64,000 nucleotides of DNA from Pseudomonadota bacterium (GCA_021793155.1 JAJYTF010000008.1:62001-126000), one strand, 5' to 3'; positions 24,824 to 34,343 are shown, counted from the first letter of the stretch. The notes: generated by a model not told the origin, from the letters alone. Numbers and translations are program-made.

Positions 24824-26089
24824 TTATTCCGCGGCCTTGGCCTTGGCCGGGGCACCCTTGCGGGCTTCCCATTTGGCAACTTCTTCGTCCCAGCCGTCGG
24901 TGCGGACATAGGAGTTGGTCCGCGGGTGGGCGACCATGTTCGGGTCGAGATCGACGCCGATGCCTTCGAGGAAGTTGACCAATCCGATGCGTTCGATCAT
25001 TTCGCCAGTACGTTCATGCTCGAGCGCGTTGTCGACGAAGAAGTCCATGACCCGGTGGGCGAGGTCGTTAAGCTGCTCGTAGTCGTCGTCGGTCTCGAGC
25101 TTCATGAACGGCACCACCACCGTGCCCATCAGGTCGCCGACCTTGAGCGTGCGCTTGCCGCCGACCAGCACGGTGACGCCACGCTCCTTGCCGGGCTTCA
25201 GCGCCTTGGTCATCACGTTGATGCAGTGCATGCAGCGGACGCAGCTCTTGTTGTCGACGTCGAGGGTGTCGTCATCGTTGAGCGACAGCGCGTTGGTCGG
25301 GCACATGGTGATGACCTGGTCGATCATCTGCTTGCGGCCGTTCTTGGCCACATAGGCCTTGACCTCTTCCTGGTCGACCTGCATGTCGTCCCGCCAGGTG
25401 CCAAGCACGGCGAAGTCCGAGCGGTGGGTGGCGTTGACGCAGTCGTTGGCGCAGCCCGAGAACTTGAACTTGAACTTGTACGGCAGCGACGGGCGGTGCA
25501 TCTCGTCGAGGAAGCTGTTGATGATCAGCCGCTGCGCCTTGGCTTCGTCATAGCAGGACTGTTCGCAGCGGGCCGCGCCGACGCAGGCCATCGAGGTGCG
25601 CACGCCGGCGCCGGCGCCGCCCAGGTCGAAGCCTAGTTCGTTCAGCTCGTCAAAGCAGGGCTGCACGTTCTCGGTGGTGCAACCCTGGAGCATGATGTCG
25701 CCCGACTGGCCATGCAGGGCGATCAGGCCGGAGCCGTACTTCTCCCAGATGTCGCAAAGCTTGTTCAGGATTTCGGTGTCGTAATGCATGCCCGACGGCG
25801 GCATCACGCGGAAGGTGTGGAATTCGGCCGATTCGGGGAATTCTTCAGAAAGTTCCGAGAAGCGTGGAATGATGCCGGCGCCATAGCCGACCACACCGAC
25901 CGTGCCGCCCTTCCAGTAGCCCTTGCGAGTCTCGTACGAGCGCTCGAGCTGGCCCAGAAGGCTCTTCATCATCGGGGCATAGGGCTTGTCTTCGGAACTG
26001 GCCAGACGCTTGAGACCCGTCACGAAGCTGGGCCAAGGTCCGCCTTCCAATTGATCAAGCATTGGCGTTTCAGGCAATTGCTTGGACAT
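24824..26089 (-). CDS. dsrA: DsrA, dissimilatory sulfite reductase alpha subunit (reverse type)
   Basis: The alpha subunit has 421 residues, with the N-terminal MLDQLEGGPWPSFVTGLKR, the segment VMPPSGMHYDTEILNKLCD, and the siroheme-[4Fe4S] cysteines in CVGAARCEQSCYDEAK and FSGCANDCVNATHR. A ferredoxin insertion follows (CPTNALSLNDDDTL, CVRCMHCINV). It is the first gene of the operon dsrABEFHCMKLJOP-trpD2-like-dsrN-tusA. Expression is presumably controlled from the 430-bp region upstream. Confidence 0.95.
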   Translation of the reverse strand: MSKQLPETPMLDQLEGGPWPSFVTGLKRLASSEDKPYAPMMKSLLGQLERSYETRKGYWKGGTVGVVGYGAGIIPRFSELSEEFPESAEFHTFRVMPPSGMHYDTEILNKLCDIWEKYGSGLIALHGQSGDIMLQGCTTENVQPCFDELNELGFDLGGAGAGVRTSMACVGAARCEQSCYDEAKAQRLIINSFLDEMHRPSLPYKFKFKFSGCANDCVNATHRSDFAVLGTWRDDMQVDQEEVKAYVAKNGRKQMIDQVITMCPTNALSLNDDDTLDVDNKSCVRCMHCINVMTKALKPGKERGVTVLVGGKRTLKVGDLMGTVVVPFMKLETDDDYEQLNDLAHRVMDFFVDNALEHERTGEMIERIGLVNFLEGIGVDLDPNMVAHPRTNSYVRTDGWDEEVAKWEARKGAPAKAKAAE

Positions 26090-26516
26090 TGATTGATCTC
26101 CTCAAGTAATCCCGCACAAATAATCCCGTACACGCCACGCCCCTTGGGCGCAGACGAGTCACTCACTTCGCAACGAAGCCGGCATCTGGGAGGTCTGGCA
26201 TCGGCGACGGGACAAGGCAGAGTAGGGGCCGCTTTAGGCGACACTTCCCCGTTGCGGCAAACAATTGTCTGCCGCTGCCAAACCCAATCGACGTTGTCCG
26301 AAGGATTCGGACCTTCTTATAGACGTATCCCAAACATCGGCCCCGGTTTCTCCGGTGGCCTTAGTTCTCGTGGGGTAATCCCGCCCACCAACGGGCCCAC
26401 GAATTACATTAACATTAGAATGATCTAATTGGTTGTTGCAAGGGTAAAAATTAGATAGTACTCATGTGTTCTCTGGTTGTAACCGGAAAGTAGGTTTCCT
26501 ATTTAGCGAGGGATAA
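26090..26516. other. Divergent control region between dsrA and the 78-residue protein
   Basis: This is a 427-bp gap without a gene. The right half is AT-rich (26,400-26,516) and carries the candidate operator described separately. The left half has the close direct repeat TAATCCCG at about 26107 and 26121. The ribosome site AGCGAGGGATAA precedes ATG 26517. The dsr promoter and its binding sites should lie here. Confidence 0.5.
26404..26429. promoter_or_regulatory. Candidate operator TTACATTAACATTAGA with dyad ATTAGA-N4-TCTAAT
   Basis: The 16-mer TTACATTAACATTAGA recurs with one mismatch at 27545-27560, upstream of the siroheme methyltransferase gene. Here it continues into a perfect dyad, ATTAGA-ATGA-TCTAAT (26414-26429). 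A further ATTAGA occurs at about 26451. It is a good candidate for a shared transcription-factor site of the dsr and siroheme genes; the factor is unknown. Confidence 0.4.
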
Positions 26517-26753
26517 ATGGACGAGACTGGCGAAGCCAAAGTGGACGAACTCGGACGCCTGACGGCGCCCTGGGGTAAAGAACTGGTCGTGCAGGCGCTG
26601 CATTATGACAGCGGCATGCGGCTGGCCCGGCTGCGCATCCGCGAAGGCCATCGGTTCACGATGCTCGACGTGGATGCGGCGACCGCCGATTGGCTGATCG
26701 AGATGTTCGGCAAAGCCCTCAGCGGTGACGGAGTTCATAGCGCCACCGAGTGA
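26517..26753 (+). CDS. Conserved 78-residue protein of unknown function, divergent from dsrA
   Basis: The 78-residue acidic protein has no signal or membrane segment and no cysteine. The core reads LTAPWGKELVVQALHYDSGM, then RLARLRIREGHRFTMLDVD and ATADWLIEMF. The RIREG-RFT-LD-D pattern resembles a small uncharacterised family (possibly DUF6967), which I cannot confirm. It has the ribosome site GAGGG and shares the control region with dsrA. Its tail overlaps the end of the convergent cobA-type gene by 19 bp. A role linked to dsr expression or function is inferred only from position. Confidence 0.65.
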   Translation: MDETGEAKVDELGRLTAPWGKELVVQALHYDSGMRLARLRIREGHRFTMLDVDAATADWLIEMFGKALSGDGVHSATE

Positions 26754-27511
26754 TTTCCGGCCGGCATGGGCTGAAACCAATCGAGGATTTCAGCCATGCC
26801 GACCACTTTGCCCACCACCACCAAGGTTGGCGATGCCAGATGGGCGGCCCGTACCTCGTCGGGAAGCTGGGCCAAGGTGGCGGTCACGCGGCGCTGGTGA
26901 GCCGTGGTTCCGTGTTGGATGGCGGCTGCCGGCATGTCGGGGGACATGCCGGCGCCGATCAACTCGGCGGCGACGCGGTCCAGGGTGCCAAGGCCCATAT
27001 AAATGACCAGGGTGCAGTCGGGATCCACCAGTTTGGGCCAATCGTATTCGATTTCGCCGTTATCCATGGCGTGGCCGGTGATAAACCGCACTGTGTTGGC
27101 CAGACCGCGATGGGTCAGCGGGATGCCGGCATATGCGCTGCAGCCGGCCGCCGCAGTGATGCCTGGGACTACCTCGAAACGCGTATTGTGGTGGGCCAGA
27201 TGCTCGGCCTCTTCGCTGCCGCGGCCAAATATCAGCGGATCTCCGCCTTTCAGGCGTACGACGCGTCGTCCGGACTGGGCAAGACGCAACAGCAGGTCGT
27301 TGATCTCTTCCTGGCGCAAATGATGTTTGCCGGCTTCCTTGCCGGCAAAAATGCGAGTTGTGCCGGCGGGAATAAGCGCTTCAATTTCATGGCTGACTAG
27401 GCGGTCCATGACCACCACGTCGGCTTCGCAGATCAGCCGCTGGGCCTTTACTGTCAGCAGTTCCGGGTCACCGGGCCCGGCGCCGACGAGATAGACGCAT
27501 CCTTCCGCCAT
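26735..27511 (-). CDS. cobA: Uroporphyrinogen-III C-methyltransferase (SUMT)
   Basis: The 258-residue enzyme makes precorrin-2, the precursor of siroheme and cobalamin, using S-adenosylmethionine. Family motifs are present: VYLVGAGPGDPELLTVKA, VVRLKGGDPLIFGRGSEEA, VVPGITAAAGCSAYAGIPLT and LVIYMGL. It is a single-domain enzyme without the CysG oxidase/chelatase part. Its place between dsr and the CbiX gene suggests siroheme supply for DsrAB. Confidence 0.93.
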   Translation of the reverse strand: MAEGCVYLVGAGPGDPELLTVKAQRLICEADVVVMDRLVSHEIEALIPAGTTRIFAGKEAGKHHLRQEEINDLLLRLAQSGRRVVRLKGGDPLIFGRGSEEAEHLAHHNTRFEVVPGITAAAGCSAYAGIPLTHRGLANTVRFITGHAMDNGEIEYDWPKLVDPDCTLVIYMGLGTLDRVAAELIGAGMSPDMPAAAIQHGTTAHQRRVTATLAQLPDEVRAAHLASPTLVVVGKVVGMAEILDWFQPMPAGNHSVAL

Positions 27512-27854
27512 TGATTCCTCCGCAGGACAGCCGTTTTTCCGGCTTTACATTCACATTAGACTGCGTTCATATCAGGATCTTCTAAAGTGTTTTCATAATT
27601 TCGTCACCCTGCCAAGCGTGAAAATGCTCCTAATCCGTTTGATCCGGATTCGACGTGAAAAACCATAAAACTGCAGGTGACATCGGAGAGAATCGCATGC
27701 GAGAAGCAGTCGCCAGGAGTCGATGGGTACGCTCTATGCTTGGGAATAATGGGAACAACATCTCATCCTACCCGTCTGTGCTTGCGGTTGGTTCCATTGG
27801 TTTTACATCATTACTAACCGTCAGTAGAATGCGGGTCGGGCGAAGCGGGTGGTG
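27512..27854. other. Intergenic region between cobA-type gene and TauE gene
   Basis: This divergent gap is AT-rich in its left half. It contains the second copy of the 16-mer (27545-27560) about 34 bp before the methyltransferase start. A 66-codon frame at 27655-27855 has no recognisable features and I do not call it a gene. No RNA gene was seen. Confidence 0.45.
27545..27560. promoter_or_regulatory. Second copy of 16-mer TTACATTCACATTAGA
   Basis: It matches the element at 26404 at 15 of 16 positions and lies 34-49 bp upstream of the SUMT start. The close distance is suited to repression or to RNA-polymerase contact. The ATTAGA half is not followed by a close TCTAAT here; a TCTAAA occurs about 20 bp further on. 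Confidence 0.35.
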
Positions 27855-28649
27855 ATGGAAATGGAAAGCTTCCATCAGGCCCTGGCGGCGATCTTTTGCG
27901 GAGGACTTTCCGGGCTCAGTCTGGGCTTAATCGGCGGTGGCGGCTCGGTCTTGGCCGTGCCGATGCTGATCTATCTGGTTGGCATGAGTGACCCCCATAT
28001 GGCGATCGGCACCAGCGCGCTGGCCGTGTCGCTGAGCGCGTTCGTCAGTCTGGTCCCGCACGCCCGCTCGGGCCATGTGCGCTGGCGTACGGCGGGTCTT
28101 TTCGCCGTGGCCGGGGTTGCGGGTGCGCTGTTCGGCTCCACCGTCGGGAAGTTGCTCAACGGCCAGAAGTTGCTGTTCCTGTTCGCATTGGTAATGATGG
28201 TGGTGGCGCTGCTGATGGTGCGGCGGCGCGCTGGCGGCGGGGATCGTGCCGAATGCTTGGGTCCGGAGTGCCTGTTGCGGGTTGGTGGCGCCGGGTTGTC
28301 GGTCGGGGCGCTGGCCGGGTTCTTCGGTATAGGGGGCGGCTTCCTGGTAGTGCCGGGGCTTATCCTGGCGACTGGCATGCCGATCATCGAAGCGGTTGGA
28401 TCGTCCCTGGTCTCGGTCGGCGCGTTTGGGCTCACGACTGCCGGCAACTATGCCGCATCGGGCTTGGTGGACTGGCTGGTGGCCGCGGAATTCATCGGAG
28501 GCGGCGTAGTCGGAGGATGGTTCGGCATGCGGATGGCCAAGCGATTGTCGAGTAGCCGCAAGGCTTTGAACTATGTCTATGCCGCGACGGTGTTTTCGGT
28601 GGGACTTTACGTTATGATTCGTAACCTTCCCGCAGTCGGCTTGTCGTAA
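27855..28649 (+). CDS. TauE/SafE-family sulfite/organosulfonate exporter
   Basis: This inner-membrane protein of 264 residues has about eight hydrophobic segments. It contains the two TauE repeats, each opening with a glycine-rich loop (LSLGLIGGGGSVLAVPMLIY and LAGFFGIGGGFLVVPGLIL). The family exports sulfite, sulfoacetate or related anions. Beside dsr, export of sulfite made by DsrAB is the natural inference. ATG 27855 is used; two GTG codons precede it in frame. Its stop overlaps the next start (TAATG). Confidence 0.85.
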   Translation: MEMESFHQALAAIFCGGLSGLSLGLIGGGGSVLAVPMLIYLVGMSDPHMAIGTSALAVSLSAFVSLVPHARSGHVRWRTAGLFAVAGVAGALFGSTVGKLLNGQKLLFLFALVMMVVALLMVRRRAGGGDRAECLGPECLLRVGGAGLSVGALAGFFGIGGGFLVVPGLILATGMPIIEAVGSSLVSVGAFGLTTAGNYAASGLVDWLVAAEFIGGGVVGGWFGMRMAKRLSSSRKALNYVYAATVFSVGLYVMIRNLPAVGLS

Positions 28650-29356
28650 TGGGGGCCGGGCTCCTGCTGGTGGCCCATGGTGGCCGCGGCGACGACGGGA
28701 CCGCGACGAAGCGCCTTGCCCGCGCGTTGATGCCGCATTTTACCGAGGTGCAGGTTTCGTTCCTGCACGGGCGTCCGTCGCCGGCCGAAGCCCTGGCCTC
28801 CATGCAGGCGCCCTTGATCCACCTGGTTCCATTGCTGGCGGCGCAAGGATGGACGGGCCAGGAAGTCCTGCCGGAATGCCTTCCCTCGGGCGAGCGTCAT
28901 CGCCTGATCATGCATCCCCCCATCGGCGAACATTCCGGGCTTCCCGCGATGGTCCGGCAGATGACCGCACAAATGATGGAGCGGATCGGCCTGGATAAAT
29001 GGCGGACGGCGATTGTGCTGCTTGGCCATGGCAGCGGACGGAATCCGGCCGCCGGGTCCGTCGTCAGCCGTCTTGCCGCCAGCCTTGGCGATCTGGGTTG
29101 CGCCGCCGAAACCCGCGCCCTGTTCCTATCGCAGGCGCCTTATGCCCAGGACTGGGCGGCGGCGGTCGCGCAGCCGGATGTGATAGCGGTGCCCTGCTTC
29201 TTTTCGGTGGCCAGCCACGTGCTGATCGATTTGCGCCGTCTGATGGAGAGCGAGGCCATACCCGGCCGGCGCCTGTGGATGGCGCCGCCCTTGGCCGTTC
29301 AGTGGCGCCGACTGGCTCCGCTGGTGCTGGACCTGGTCCAGATTGGATCGTCTTGA
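28649..29356 (+). CDS. CbiX/SirB-type sirohydrochlorin chelatase
   Basis: The 235-residue protein of the CbiX family has two similar halves. The first begins GLLLVAHGGRGDDGTATKRL with the catalytic His; the second has AIVLLGHGSGRNPAAGSVVS with a further His. Such enzymes insert Fe2+ (siroheme) or Co2+ (cobalamin) into sirohydrochlorin. With the SUMT gene nearby and dsrN in the operon, iron insertion for siroheme is favoured. It is translationally coupled to the exporter by a one-base overlap. Confidence 0.8.
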   Translation: MGAGLLLVAHGGRGDDGTATKRLARALMPHFTEVQVSFLHGRPSPAEALASMQAPLIHLVPLLAAQGWTGQEVLPECLPSGERHRLIMHPPIGEHSGLPAMVRQMTAQMMERIGLDKWRTAIVLLGHGSGRNPAAGSVVSRLAASLGDLGCAAETRALFLSQAPYAQDWAAAVAQPDVIAVPCFFSVASHVLIDLRRLMESEAIPGRRLWMAPPLAVQWRRLAPLVLDLVQIGSS

Positions 29357-29380
29357 CTTGTGCATTCACCACGAAAGACG

Positions 29381-29460
29381 GGAAGGCACGCAGAGGCGCG
29401 AAGAGTGAATAATAAAAAACTCCTCATTACTCTTCGTGCCTTCGTGCCTTCGTGCCTTCG
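29381..29460. repeat. Hairpin plus tandem octamer between convergent genes
   Basis: AGGCGCGAAGAGT (29394-29406) pairs with ACTCTTCGTGCCT (29429-29441) at 12 of 13 positions around an AT-rich 22-base loop. It is followed by about three tandem CTTCGTGC units up to 29460. It lies between the convergent chelatase and transketolase genes and could end both transcripts. Similar CACGAAGGCACGAAG repeats are common in intergenic DNA of many bacteria. It is too short and spacer-free for a CRISPR. Confidence 0.5.
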
Positions 29461-29478
29461 TAGTGAAATACTGCCGCC

Positions 29479-31512
29479 TTACAGAAGCCGCATCAGGCGC
29501 TCGGCGACCGCCGCGGCGGTGAAGCCGAAATGCTTGAACAACTCGGGGGCCGGGCCGGATTCCCCGAAGGTCGTCATGCCGACCACGTCGCCGTTGCCGA
29601 CGATCTTCCACCACGGGTCCGGATGGGCCGCTTCGATGGCCAGGCGAGGCAGGCCGGGCGGCAGCACCTGGTCGCGGTAGGCCTGCGGCTGCTCGACGAA
29701 CAGGTCGAGGCAGGGCACGGAAACGACGGAGACTGCAATACCCTTCTCGGCAAGTGCCGCCTGTGTCTGCTGTGCCAGGGAAACTTCGGAGCCGGTGGCA
29801 ATAAGAACGGCTCGCGCCCCGGCGGGAGACGAAACGACATAGCCGCCGCGCCGAATGTCGCCGAGCTTGGCTTCGTCCGAGGCCAGGCTGGGCAGGTTCT
29901 GGCGCGACAATACCAGGGCGGTCGGCCCGTCCTTGCTATCGATGGCGGCCGTCCATGCGACGGCGGTTTCGACGGCGTCGGCGGGACGCCACAGACGCAG
30001 TCCGGGGATCAGCCGAAGCGAGGCGACATGTTCGACCGGCTGATGGGTTGGACCGTCTTCCCCAAGGCCGATCGAATCATGGGTCAGGACATGGATGACC
30101 CGCTGCTTCATCAGCGCCGCCATGCGGATGGCGTTGCGGGCGTAATCCGAGAATACCAGGAACGTTCCGCCGAAGGGGATGAAGCCGCCGTGCAGGGCCA
30201 TGCCGTTCATCATCGCGCCCATACCGAATTCGCGGACGCCATAGCTCAGATAGCGGCCGTCACCATGGTCGTTGACGCGCCGTACCTTCGGCCAGTCGGT
30301 CAGGTTCGAGCCGGTGAGATCGGCCGAACCGCCGAACAGTTCCGGCAGGGCAGGGGCCAAATCGGCGATGATCTCGTGCGACGCCTTACGTGTAGCGACG
30401 GCATTGGTCTTGCCCAGGGCCTTCGCGAGGATAGCGCGGGCGGCATCGTCCCAATCCGCCGGCATCCGGCCTTCCATCCGCCGTTCGAACTCGGCAGCCA
30501 GCTCCGGGAATTCGGTCCGGTAGAGGGCAAAGCGGGCGTTCCAATCGCTTTCGAGATGAGAGCCGCGCTTGCGGGCGTCGAAGCGTTGGTAGACCTCCTC
30601 GGGGATTTCGAAGGGCGCGTGCGGCCATCGCAGCGACTGGCGCATTGCTGCGATTTCGGCAGCTCCGAGCGGAGCCCCATGCACGTCGTGGGTTCCTGCC
30701 TTGGTGGGGCTGCCCTGTCCGATGACGGTGCGGCAACAGATCAGCGTCGGGCGTCGGATCTCGGCCTTGGCCGCGGCGATGGCCCGCTGCACGGCATTGA
30801 CGTCATGGCCGTCCACATCGGGAATCACCTGCCAGCCGTAGGCCTCGAAGCGCTTCGGCGTGTCGTCACCGAACCAACCTTCGACATGGCCGTCGATAGA
30901 AATGCCGTTGTCGTCCCACAGGCAGATCAGCTTGCCCAGGCCCAGGGTGCCGGCCAGCGAGCAGGCTTCGTGCGAAACGCCTTCCATGAGGCATCCGTCA
31001 CCGAGGAATGCATAGGTCCAGTGGTCGACGATGGCGTGGCCGGGGCGGTTGAACTCCGCGGCCAGGAGGCGTTCGGCCAGGGCCATGCCGACGGCGTTGG
31101 CCAATCCCTGGCCAAGCGGACCGGTGGTGGTCTCTACCCCGGGGGTGATGCCCACTTCCGGGTGACCTGGGGTGCGCGAGCCAAGGCGGCGGAACTTCTT
31201 CAGATCGTCGATTCCGAGATCGTAGCCGGTCAGATGCAGCAAGGCGTAGAGCAGCATCGAGCCATGGCCGTTCGACAGGACGAAACGGTCGCGGTCCCAC
31301 CATGCCGGATTGGCTGGGTTGTGCCGCAAAACACCGTTGCCGCCGGTTCCCCACAGGGCAATGGCGATTTCCGTCATGCCCAGCGGCATGCCGGGATGGC
31401 CGCTGTTGGCGGCGTCGACAGCGTCCACGACCAGCATGCGCAACGCCGTCGCGGTCAGGCTGTCCTCGGATACCGTGGTGATCTCGTTAGAGCGGGGGGA
31501 AATGTTGGTCAT
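29479..31512 (-). CDS. cbbT: Transketolase of the Calvin cycle
   Basis: The 677-residue thiamine-diphosphate enzyme moves two-carbon units when RuBP is regenerated. The N-terminal motif [20 protein letters not shown], the TPP motif [18 protein letters not shown] (with Asp and Asn ligands in [10 protein letters not shown]) and the C-terminal part with [20 protein letters not shown] are all present. It is last in the operon rpe-fbp-prk-tkt, 20 bp after phosphoribulokinase, so a carbon-fixation role is inferred. Confidence 0.93.
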   Translation of the reverse strand: MTNISPRSNEITTVSEDSLTATALRMLVVDAVDAANSGHPGMPLGMTEIAIALWGTGGNGVLRHNPANPAWWDRDRFVLSNGHGSMLLYALLHLTGYDLGIDDLKKFRRLGSRTPGHPEVGITPGVETTTGPLGQGLANAVGMALAERLLAAEFNRPGHAIVDHWTYAFLGDGCLMEGVSHEACSLAGTLGLGKLICLWDDNGISIDGHVEGWFGDDTPKRFEAYGWQVIPDVDGHDVNAVQRAIAAAKAEIRRPTLICCRTVIGQGSPTKAGTHDVHGAPLGAAEIAAMRQSLRWPHAPFEIPEEVYQRFDARKRGSHLESDWNARFALYRTEFPELAAEFERRMEGRMPADWDDAARAILAKALGKTNAVATRKASHEIIADLAPALPELFGGSADLTGSNLTDWPKVRRVNDHGDGRYLSYGVREFGMGAMMNGMALHGGFIPFGGTFLVFSDYARNAIRMAALMKQRVIHVLTHDSIGLGEDGPTHQPVEHVASLRLIPGLRLWRPADAVETAVAWTAAIDSKDGPTALVLSRQNLPSLASDEAKLGDIRRGGYVVSSPAGARAVLIATGSEVSLAQQTQAALAEKGIAVSVVSVPCLDLFVEQPQAYRDQVLPPGLPRLAIEAAHPDPWWKIVGNGDVVGMTTFGESGPAPELFKHFGFTAAAVAERLMRLL

Positions 31513-31532
31513 CGGGAATCCATCTCGACTAA

Positions 31533-32411
31533 TCAGCGACCCAGGGCCTTCTGCCGGCGCTCCATGATACGCCAGATGAAGGGGGTGAAGATGAGCTGCA
31601 TGGCCAAGTCCATCTTGCCGCCGGGGACGACGATGGTGTTGGGCCGCGACATGAAGGAGTCGTGCAGCATGTGCAGCAGGTAGGGGAAATCGATCCCCTT
31701 CGGATTGGCGAAGCGGATCACCAGCATGCTTTCGTCAGGCGACGGGATGTGCCGCGCGATGAAGGGATTGGAGGTGTCGACCATGGGCACCCGCTGGAAA
31801 TTCACATGGGTGCGGTTAAACTGCGGGCAGATGTAATTCACATAATCGTTCATCCGCCGCAGGATGGTATCGGTCACCGCTTCGGTGGAATAGCCGCGCG
31901 ACGCCTTATCGCGATGGATCTTCTGGATCCATTCCAGATTGATAACCGGCACCACGCCGACCAGCAGGTCGGGATAGCGGGCTACGTTGACGTCGCCGGA
32001 TACCGCCGCGCCGTGCAGCCCTTCGTAGAACAGCAAGTCGCTTTCCGGCAGATTCTCCCAGGCGGTAAAAGTGCCCGGCGACTGACCGTAGGGGGCGGCC
32101 TCTTCCTCGTCATGCAGGTATTTGCGTCGTTTGCCGGTTCCGCTTTCGGCATAGCCGGCGAACAGCCTCTCCAGTTCAGCGAAGAGATTCGCTTCCGGCC
32201 CGAAATGGCTGAAATGCTGATTGCCCAGGGCAAGCTGCTCCTGCATCTGAGTTTTCATTTCCAGCCGGTCGTAGCGGTGGAAGCTGTCGCCTTCGATGAA
32301 GACCGCGTTGATTGCTTCCCGGCGGAAGATCTGCTGAAAGGTGCGCGACACCGAGGTCGTGCCGGCGCCGGACGAGCCGGTGATGGCGATGATCGGGTAT
32401 TTGGCTGACAT
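31533..32411 (-). CDS. cbbP: Phosphoribulokinase
   Basis: This 292-residue kinase makes ribulose-1,5-bisphosphate, the RuBisCO substrate. The P-loop is [18 protein letters not shown] (GSSGAGTT), followed by [12 protein letters not shown] and FYEGLHGAA. Length and motifs fit the octameric class I enzyme of proteobacteria. It is diagnostic for the Calvin cycle and lies 11 bp after the bisphosphatase gene. Confidence 0.95.
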   Translation of the reverse strand: MSAKYPIIAITGSSGAGTTSVSRTFQQIFRREAINAVFIEGDSFHRYDRLEMKTQMQEQLALGNQHFSHFGPEANLFAELERLFAGYAESGTGKRRKYLHDEEEAAPYGQSPGTFTAWENLPESDLLFYEGLHGAAVSGDVNVARYPDLLVGVVPVINLEWIQKIHRDKASRGYSTEAVTDTILRRMNDYVNYICPQFNRTHVNFQRVPMVDTSNPFIARHIPSPDESMLVIRFANPKGIDFPYLLHMLHDSFMSRPNTIVVPGGKMDLAMQLIFTPFIWRIMERRQKALGR

Positions 32412-32422
32412 CGGTGTTTCCC

Positions 32423-33493
32423 TCAGATGGTGGCGCGGAACAGGCCGCGGGAATTGAACAGCGGGGTATCGATTTGCAGGGGCGCGTCCTCGGTATGGTA
32501 TCGCTCGAGGCGTTCCACTTCGGTCCGTGAGCCGAAGATGAGGGGGATGCGCTGGTGCAGCGTGGTGGGTTGGACAGAAAGCAGACGTTCGCTTCCGGTT
32601 GTCGCCACGGCGCCCGCCTGCTCCATGATGAAGGCTACGGGATTGGCCTCATAGAGCAGTCGCAAACGGCCCGGCTTGATCGGCTGCTTGTTATCGCGCG
32701 GATAGAGGAAAACGCCGCCGCGCATCAAGATCCGGTGCACCTCGGCCACCAGCGAGGCGATCCAGCGCATATTGAAGTCTTTCTCGCGCGGACCGGTGGC
32801 GCCGGCCATGCATTCCTCGACGTAGCGCTTGACCGGGGCCTCCCAGAAGCGGCTGTTCGAAGCGTTGATGGCGAATTCCCGCGTCTCCTCAGGCACCTTG
32901 ATGCCGGGACGGGTGAGGATGAATTCACCGAGCTGGGGATCAAGGGTGAAGCCGTGTACCCCATTGCCGATGGTCAGCACCAGCTCGGTGGCTGGGCCGT
33001 ACAGGGCATAGCCCGCCGCCACCTGGCGTGTGCCCGCCTGCAGGAAGTGCGAGTCTTCGACGGGGACGCCGGCCGGCGGCGCTTCCAGCACCGAGAAGAT
33101 ACTGCCCACCGCCACATTGACTTCGATGTTGGAGGAGCCGTCCAGGGGATCGAACACCAACAGATATCGGCCGCGCGGATACTGGTCGGGGACGCGGCAG
33201 GAATTATCCATTTCTTCCGATGCGATCGCGGCGATATGGCCGCCCCATTCGGTGCTGCTGCGGAAAATATCGTTGCTGATGATGTCTAATTTCTTCTGGG
33301 TTTCCCCTTGAACATTGACCGTACCGGCCACTCCCTGCACTTCGCCCAGGGATCCGAGGGCAACAGCCTTGGCGATGCGCTTGCAGGCGAGGGCGACGTC
33401 AAGGATGAGCGGGGGCAGTTCGGCCGCATCGGGAAGCCGTCGGCATTCCTCGATGAGGAACTGCGCCAGGGTAGTGCGGTCGGCGACGAACAT
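32423..33493 (-). CDS. cbbF: Fructose-1,6-bisphosphatase, class I
   Basis: The 356-residue class I enzyme has the metal/phosphate motif [19 protein letters not shown], the N-terminal AIASEEMD, and the C-terminal [20 protein letters not shown]. It dephosphorylates fructose (and possibly sedoheptulose) bisphosphate in the Calvin cycle. The frame is open to 33631, but ATG 33493 (start [19 protein letters not shown]) matches the family and clears the upstream epimerase gene. Confidence 0.93.
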   Translation of the reverse strand: MFVADRTTLAQFLIEECRRLPDAAELPPLILDVALACKRIAKAVALGSLGEVQGVAGTVNVQGETQKKLDIISNDIFRSSTEWGGHIAAIASEEMDNSCRVPDQYPRGRYLLVFDPLDGSSNIEVNVAVGSIFSVLEAPPAGVPVEDSHFLQAGTRQVAAGYALYGPATELVLTIGNGVHGFTLDPQLGEFILTRPGIKVPEETREFAINASNSRFWEAPVKRYVEECMAGATGPREKDFNMRWIASLVAEVHRILMRGGVFLYPRDNKQPIKPGRLRLLYEANPVAFIMEQAGAVATTGSERLLSVQPTTLHQRIPLIFGSRTEVERLERYHTEDAPLQIDTPLFNSRGLFRATI

Positions 33494-33515
33494 GGCTTTC
33501 CTCCAGGTTATTTGA

Positions 33516-34217
33516 TTATGCCGCAGAAGCCGTGGCGTGGCGGCGGGCCTGCCCGGTCTGTGCGGCGGCGCGAATGGCGCCAATGACCGACTGGTAGTCC
33601 GGCTGGCCGAAGACCGCCGAGCCGGCGACAAGGACGTCGGCCCCGGCCGCTCCGATGGCCGCGGCGTTGTCGATCTTCACTCCACCGTCGACTTCCAGCA
33701 TTACCGGCCGTCCCGACTCGTCGATGCGTCGGCGGATGGCTTCCAGCTTGGGCAGCGCAGATGGGATGAACGACTGTCCCCCGAAGCCGGGGTTGACCGA
33801 CATGACGAGGACCAGATCGAGATCCTCAAGCACGTGGTCGAGCGCCGCCAGGGGCGTCGCCGGATTGAGCGCCAGCCCGGCCAGACAGCCGTGGCTCTTG
33901 ATCAGCCCGATGGTGCGGTGAACATGTTCCGACGCTTCGGGGTGGAAGGTGATGATGCGCGCCCCGGCAGCGGCGAAATCGGGAATGATGCGGTCAACCG
34001 GCTTCACCATCAGGTGGACGTCGATGGGGATCGGGCAGTGAGGCCGGATTGCCGAGCAGATCAGCGGCCCGACGGTGAGGTTGGGGACGTAATGATTGTC
34101 CATGACGTCGAAATGCAAAAAATCCGCACCCGCCGCGGCTACGGCCCGGACTTCCTCGCCCAGGCGGGCGAAATCGGCGGACAAAAGGCTGGGTGCGAGC
34201 TTTACGCCGTCGCTCAT
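33516..34217 (-). CDS. cbbE: Ribulose-phosphate 3-epimerase
   Basis: The TIM-barrel epimerase of 233 residues contains [17 protein letters not shown] at the start, [17 protein letters not shown] (metal His and catalytic Asp), [15 protein letters not shown] and the second catalytic Asp in LEVDGGV. It is the first gene of the cbb operon that is divergent from cbbR. The same enzyme also serves the pentose phosphate pathway. Confidence 0.93.
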   Translation of the reverse strand: MSDGVKLAPSLLSADFARLGEEVRAVAAAGADFLHFDVMDNHYVPNLTVGPLICSAIRPHCPIPIDVHLMVKPVDRIIPDFAAAGARIITFHPEASEHVHRTIGLIKSHGCLAGLALNPATPLAALDHVLEDLDLVLVMSVNPGFGGQSFIPSALPKLEAIRRRIDESGRPVMLEVDGGVKIDNAAAIGAAGADVLVAGSAVFGQPDYQSVIGAIRAAAQTGQARRHATASAA

Positions 34218-34294
34218 GGTCGTTTTCCTTCCCCTAGATTTTGGAGGGCCATGGTAGGGGGTCTCACTAGATAAGGGCAATTGAGTAAATTTTT

Positions 34295-34307
34295 TAAATG
34301 TGATTTA
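34295..34307. promoter_or_regulatory. LysR-type motif TNA-N7-TNA between cbb operon and cbbR
   Basis: TAA-ATGTGAT-TTA matches the TNA-N7-TNA consensus reported for CbbR sites. It lies 36 bp before cbbR and 78 bp before the epimerase start, in an AT-rich divergent intergenic region of 126 bp. The motif is short, so chance is possible, but the place is right for autoregulation and operon activation. Confidence 0.5.
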
Positions 34308-34343
34308 GTTGACCTTATATAAGACAAAACGGAAACATCCACC

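Noticed and set aside
23732-25636. 634-residue plus-strand open frame
   Set aside because: It is antisense to dsrB and dsrA, which are certain. The long opposite frame comes from high GC at third positions and has no family pattern.
27655-27855. 66-codon ORF before the TauE gene
   Set aside because: No ribosome site, no recognisable motif; it overlaps the TauE start and looks like chance.
29432-29460. Possible CRISPR-like tandem repeat
   Set aside because: Units are 8 bp in direct tandem without spacers; there are no cas genes nearby.
29530-31683. 717-residue plus-strand open frame
   Set aside because: Antisense shadow of transketolase; Gly/Gln-rich composition without recognisable motifs.
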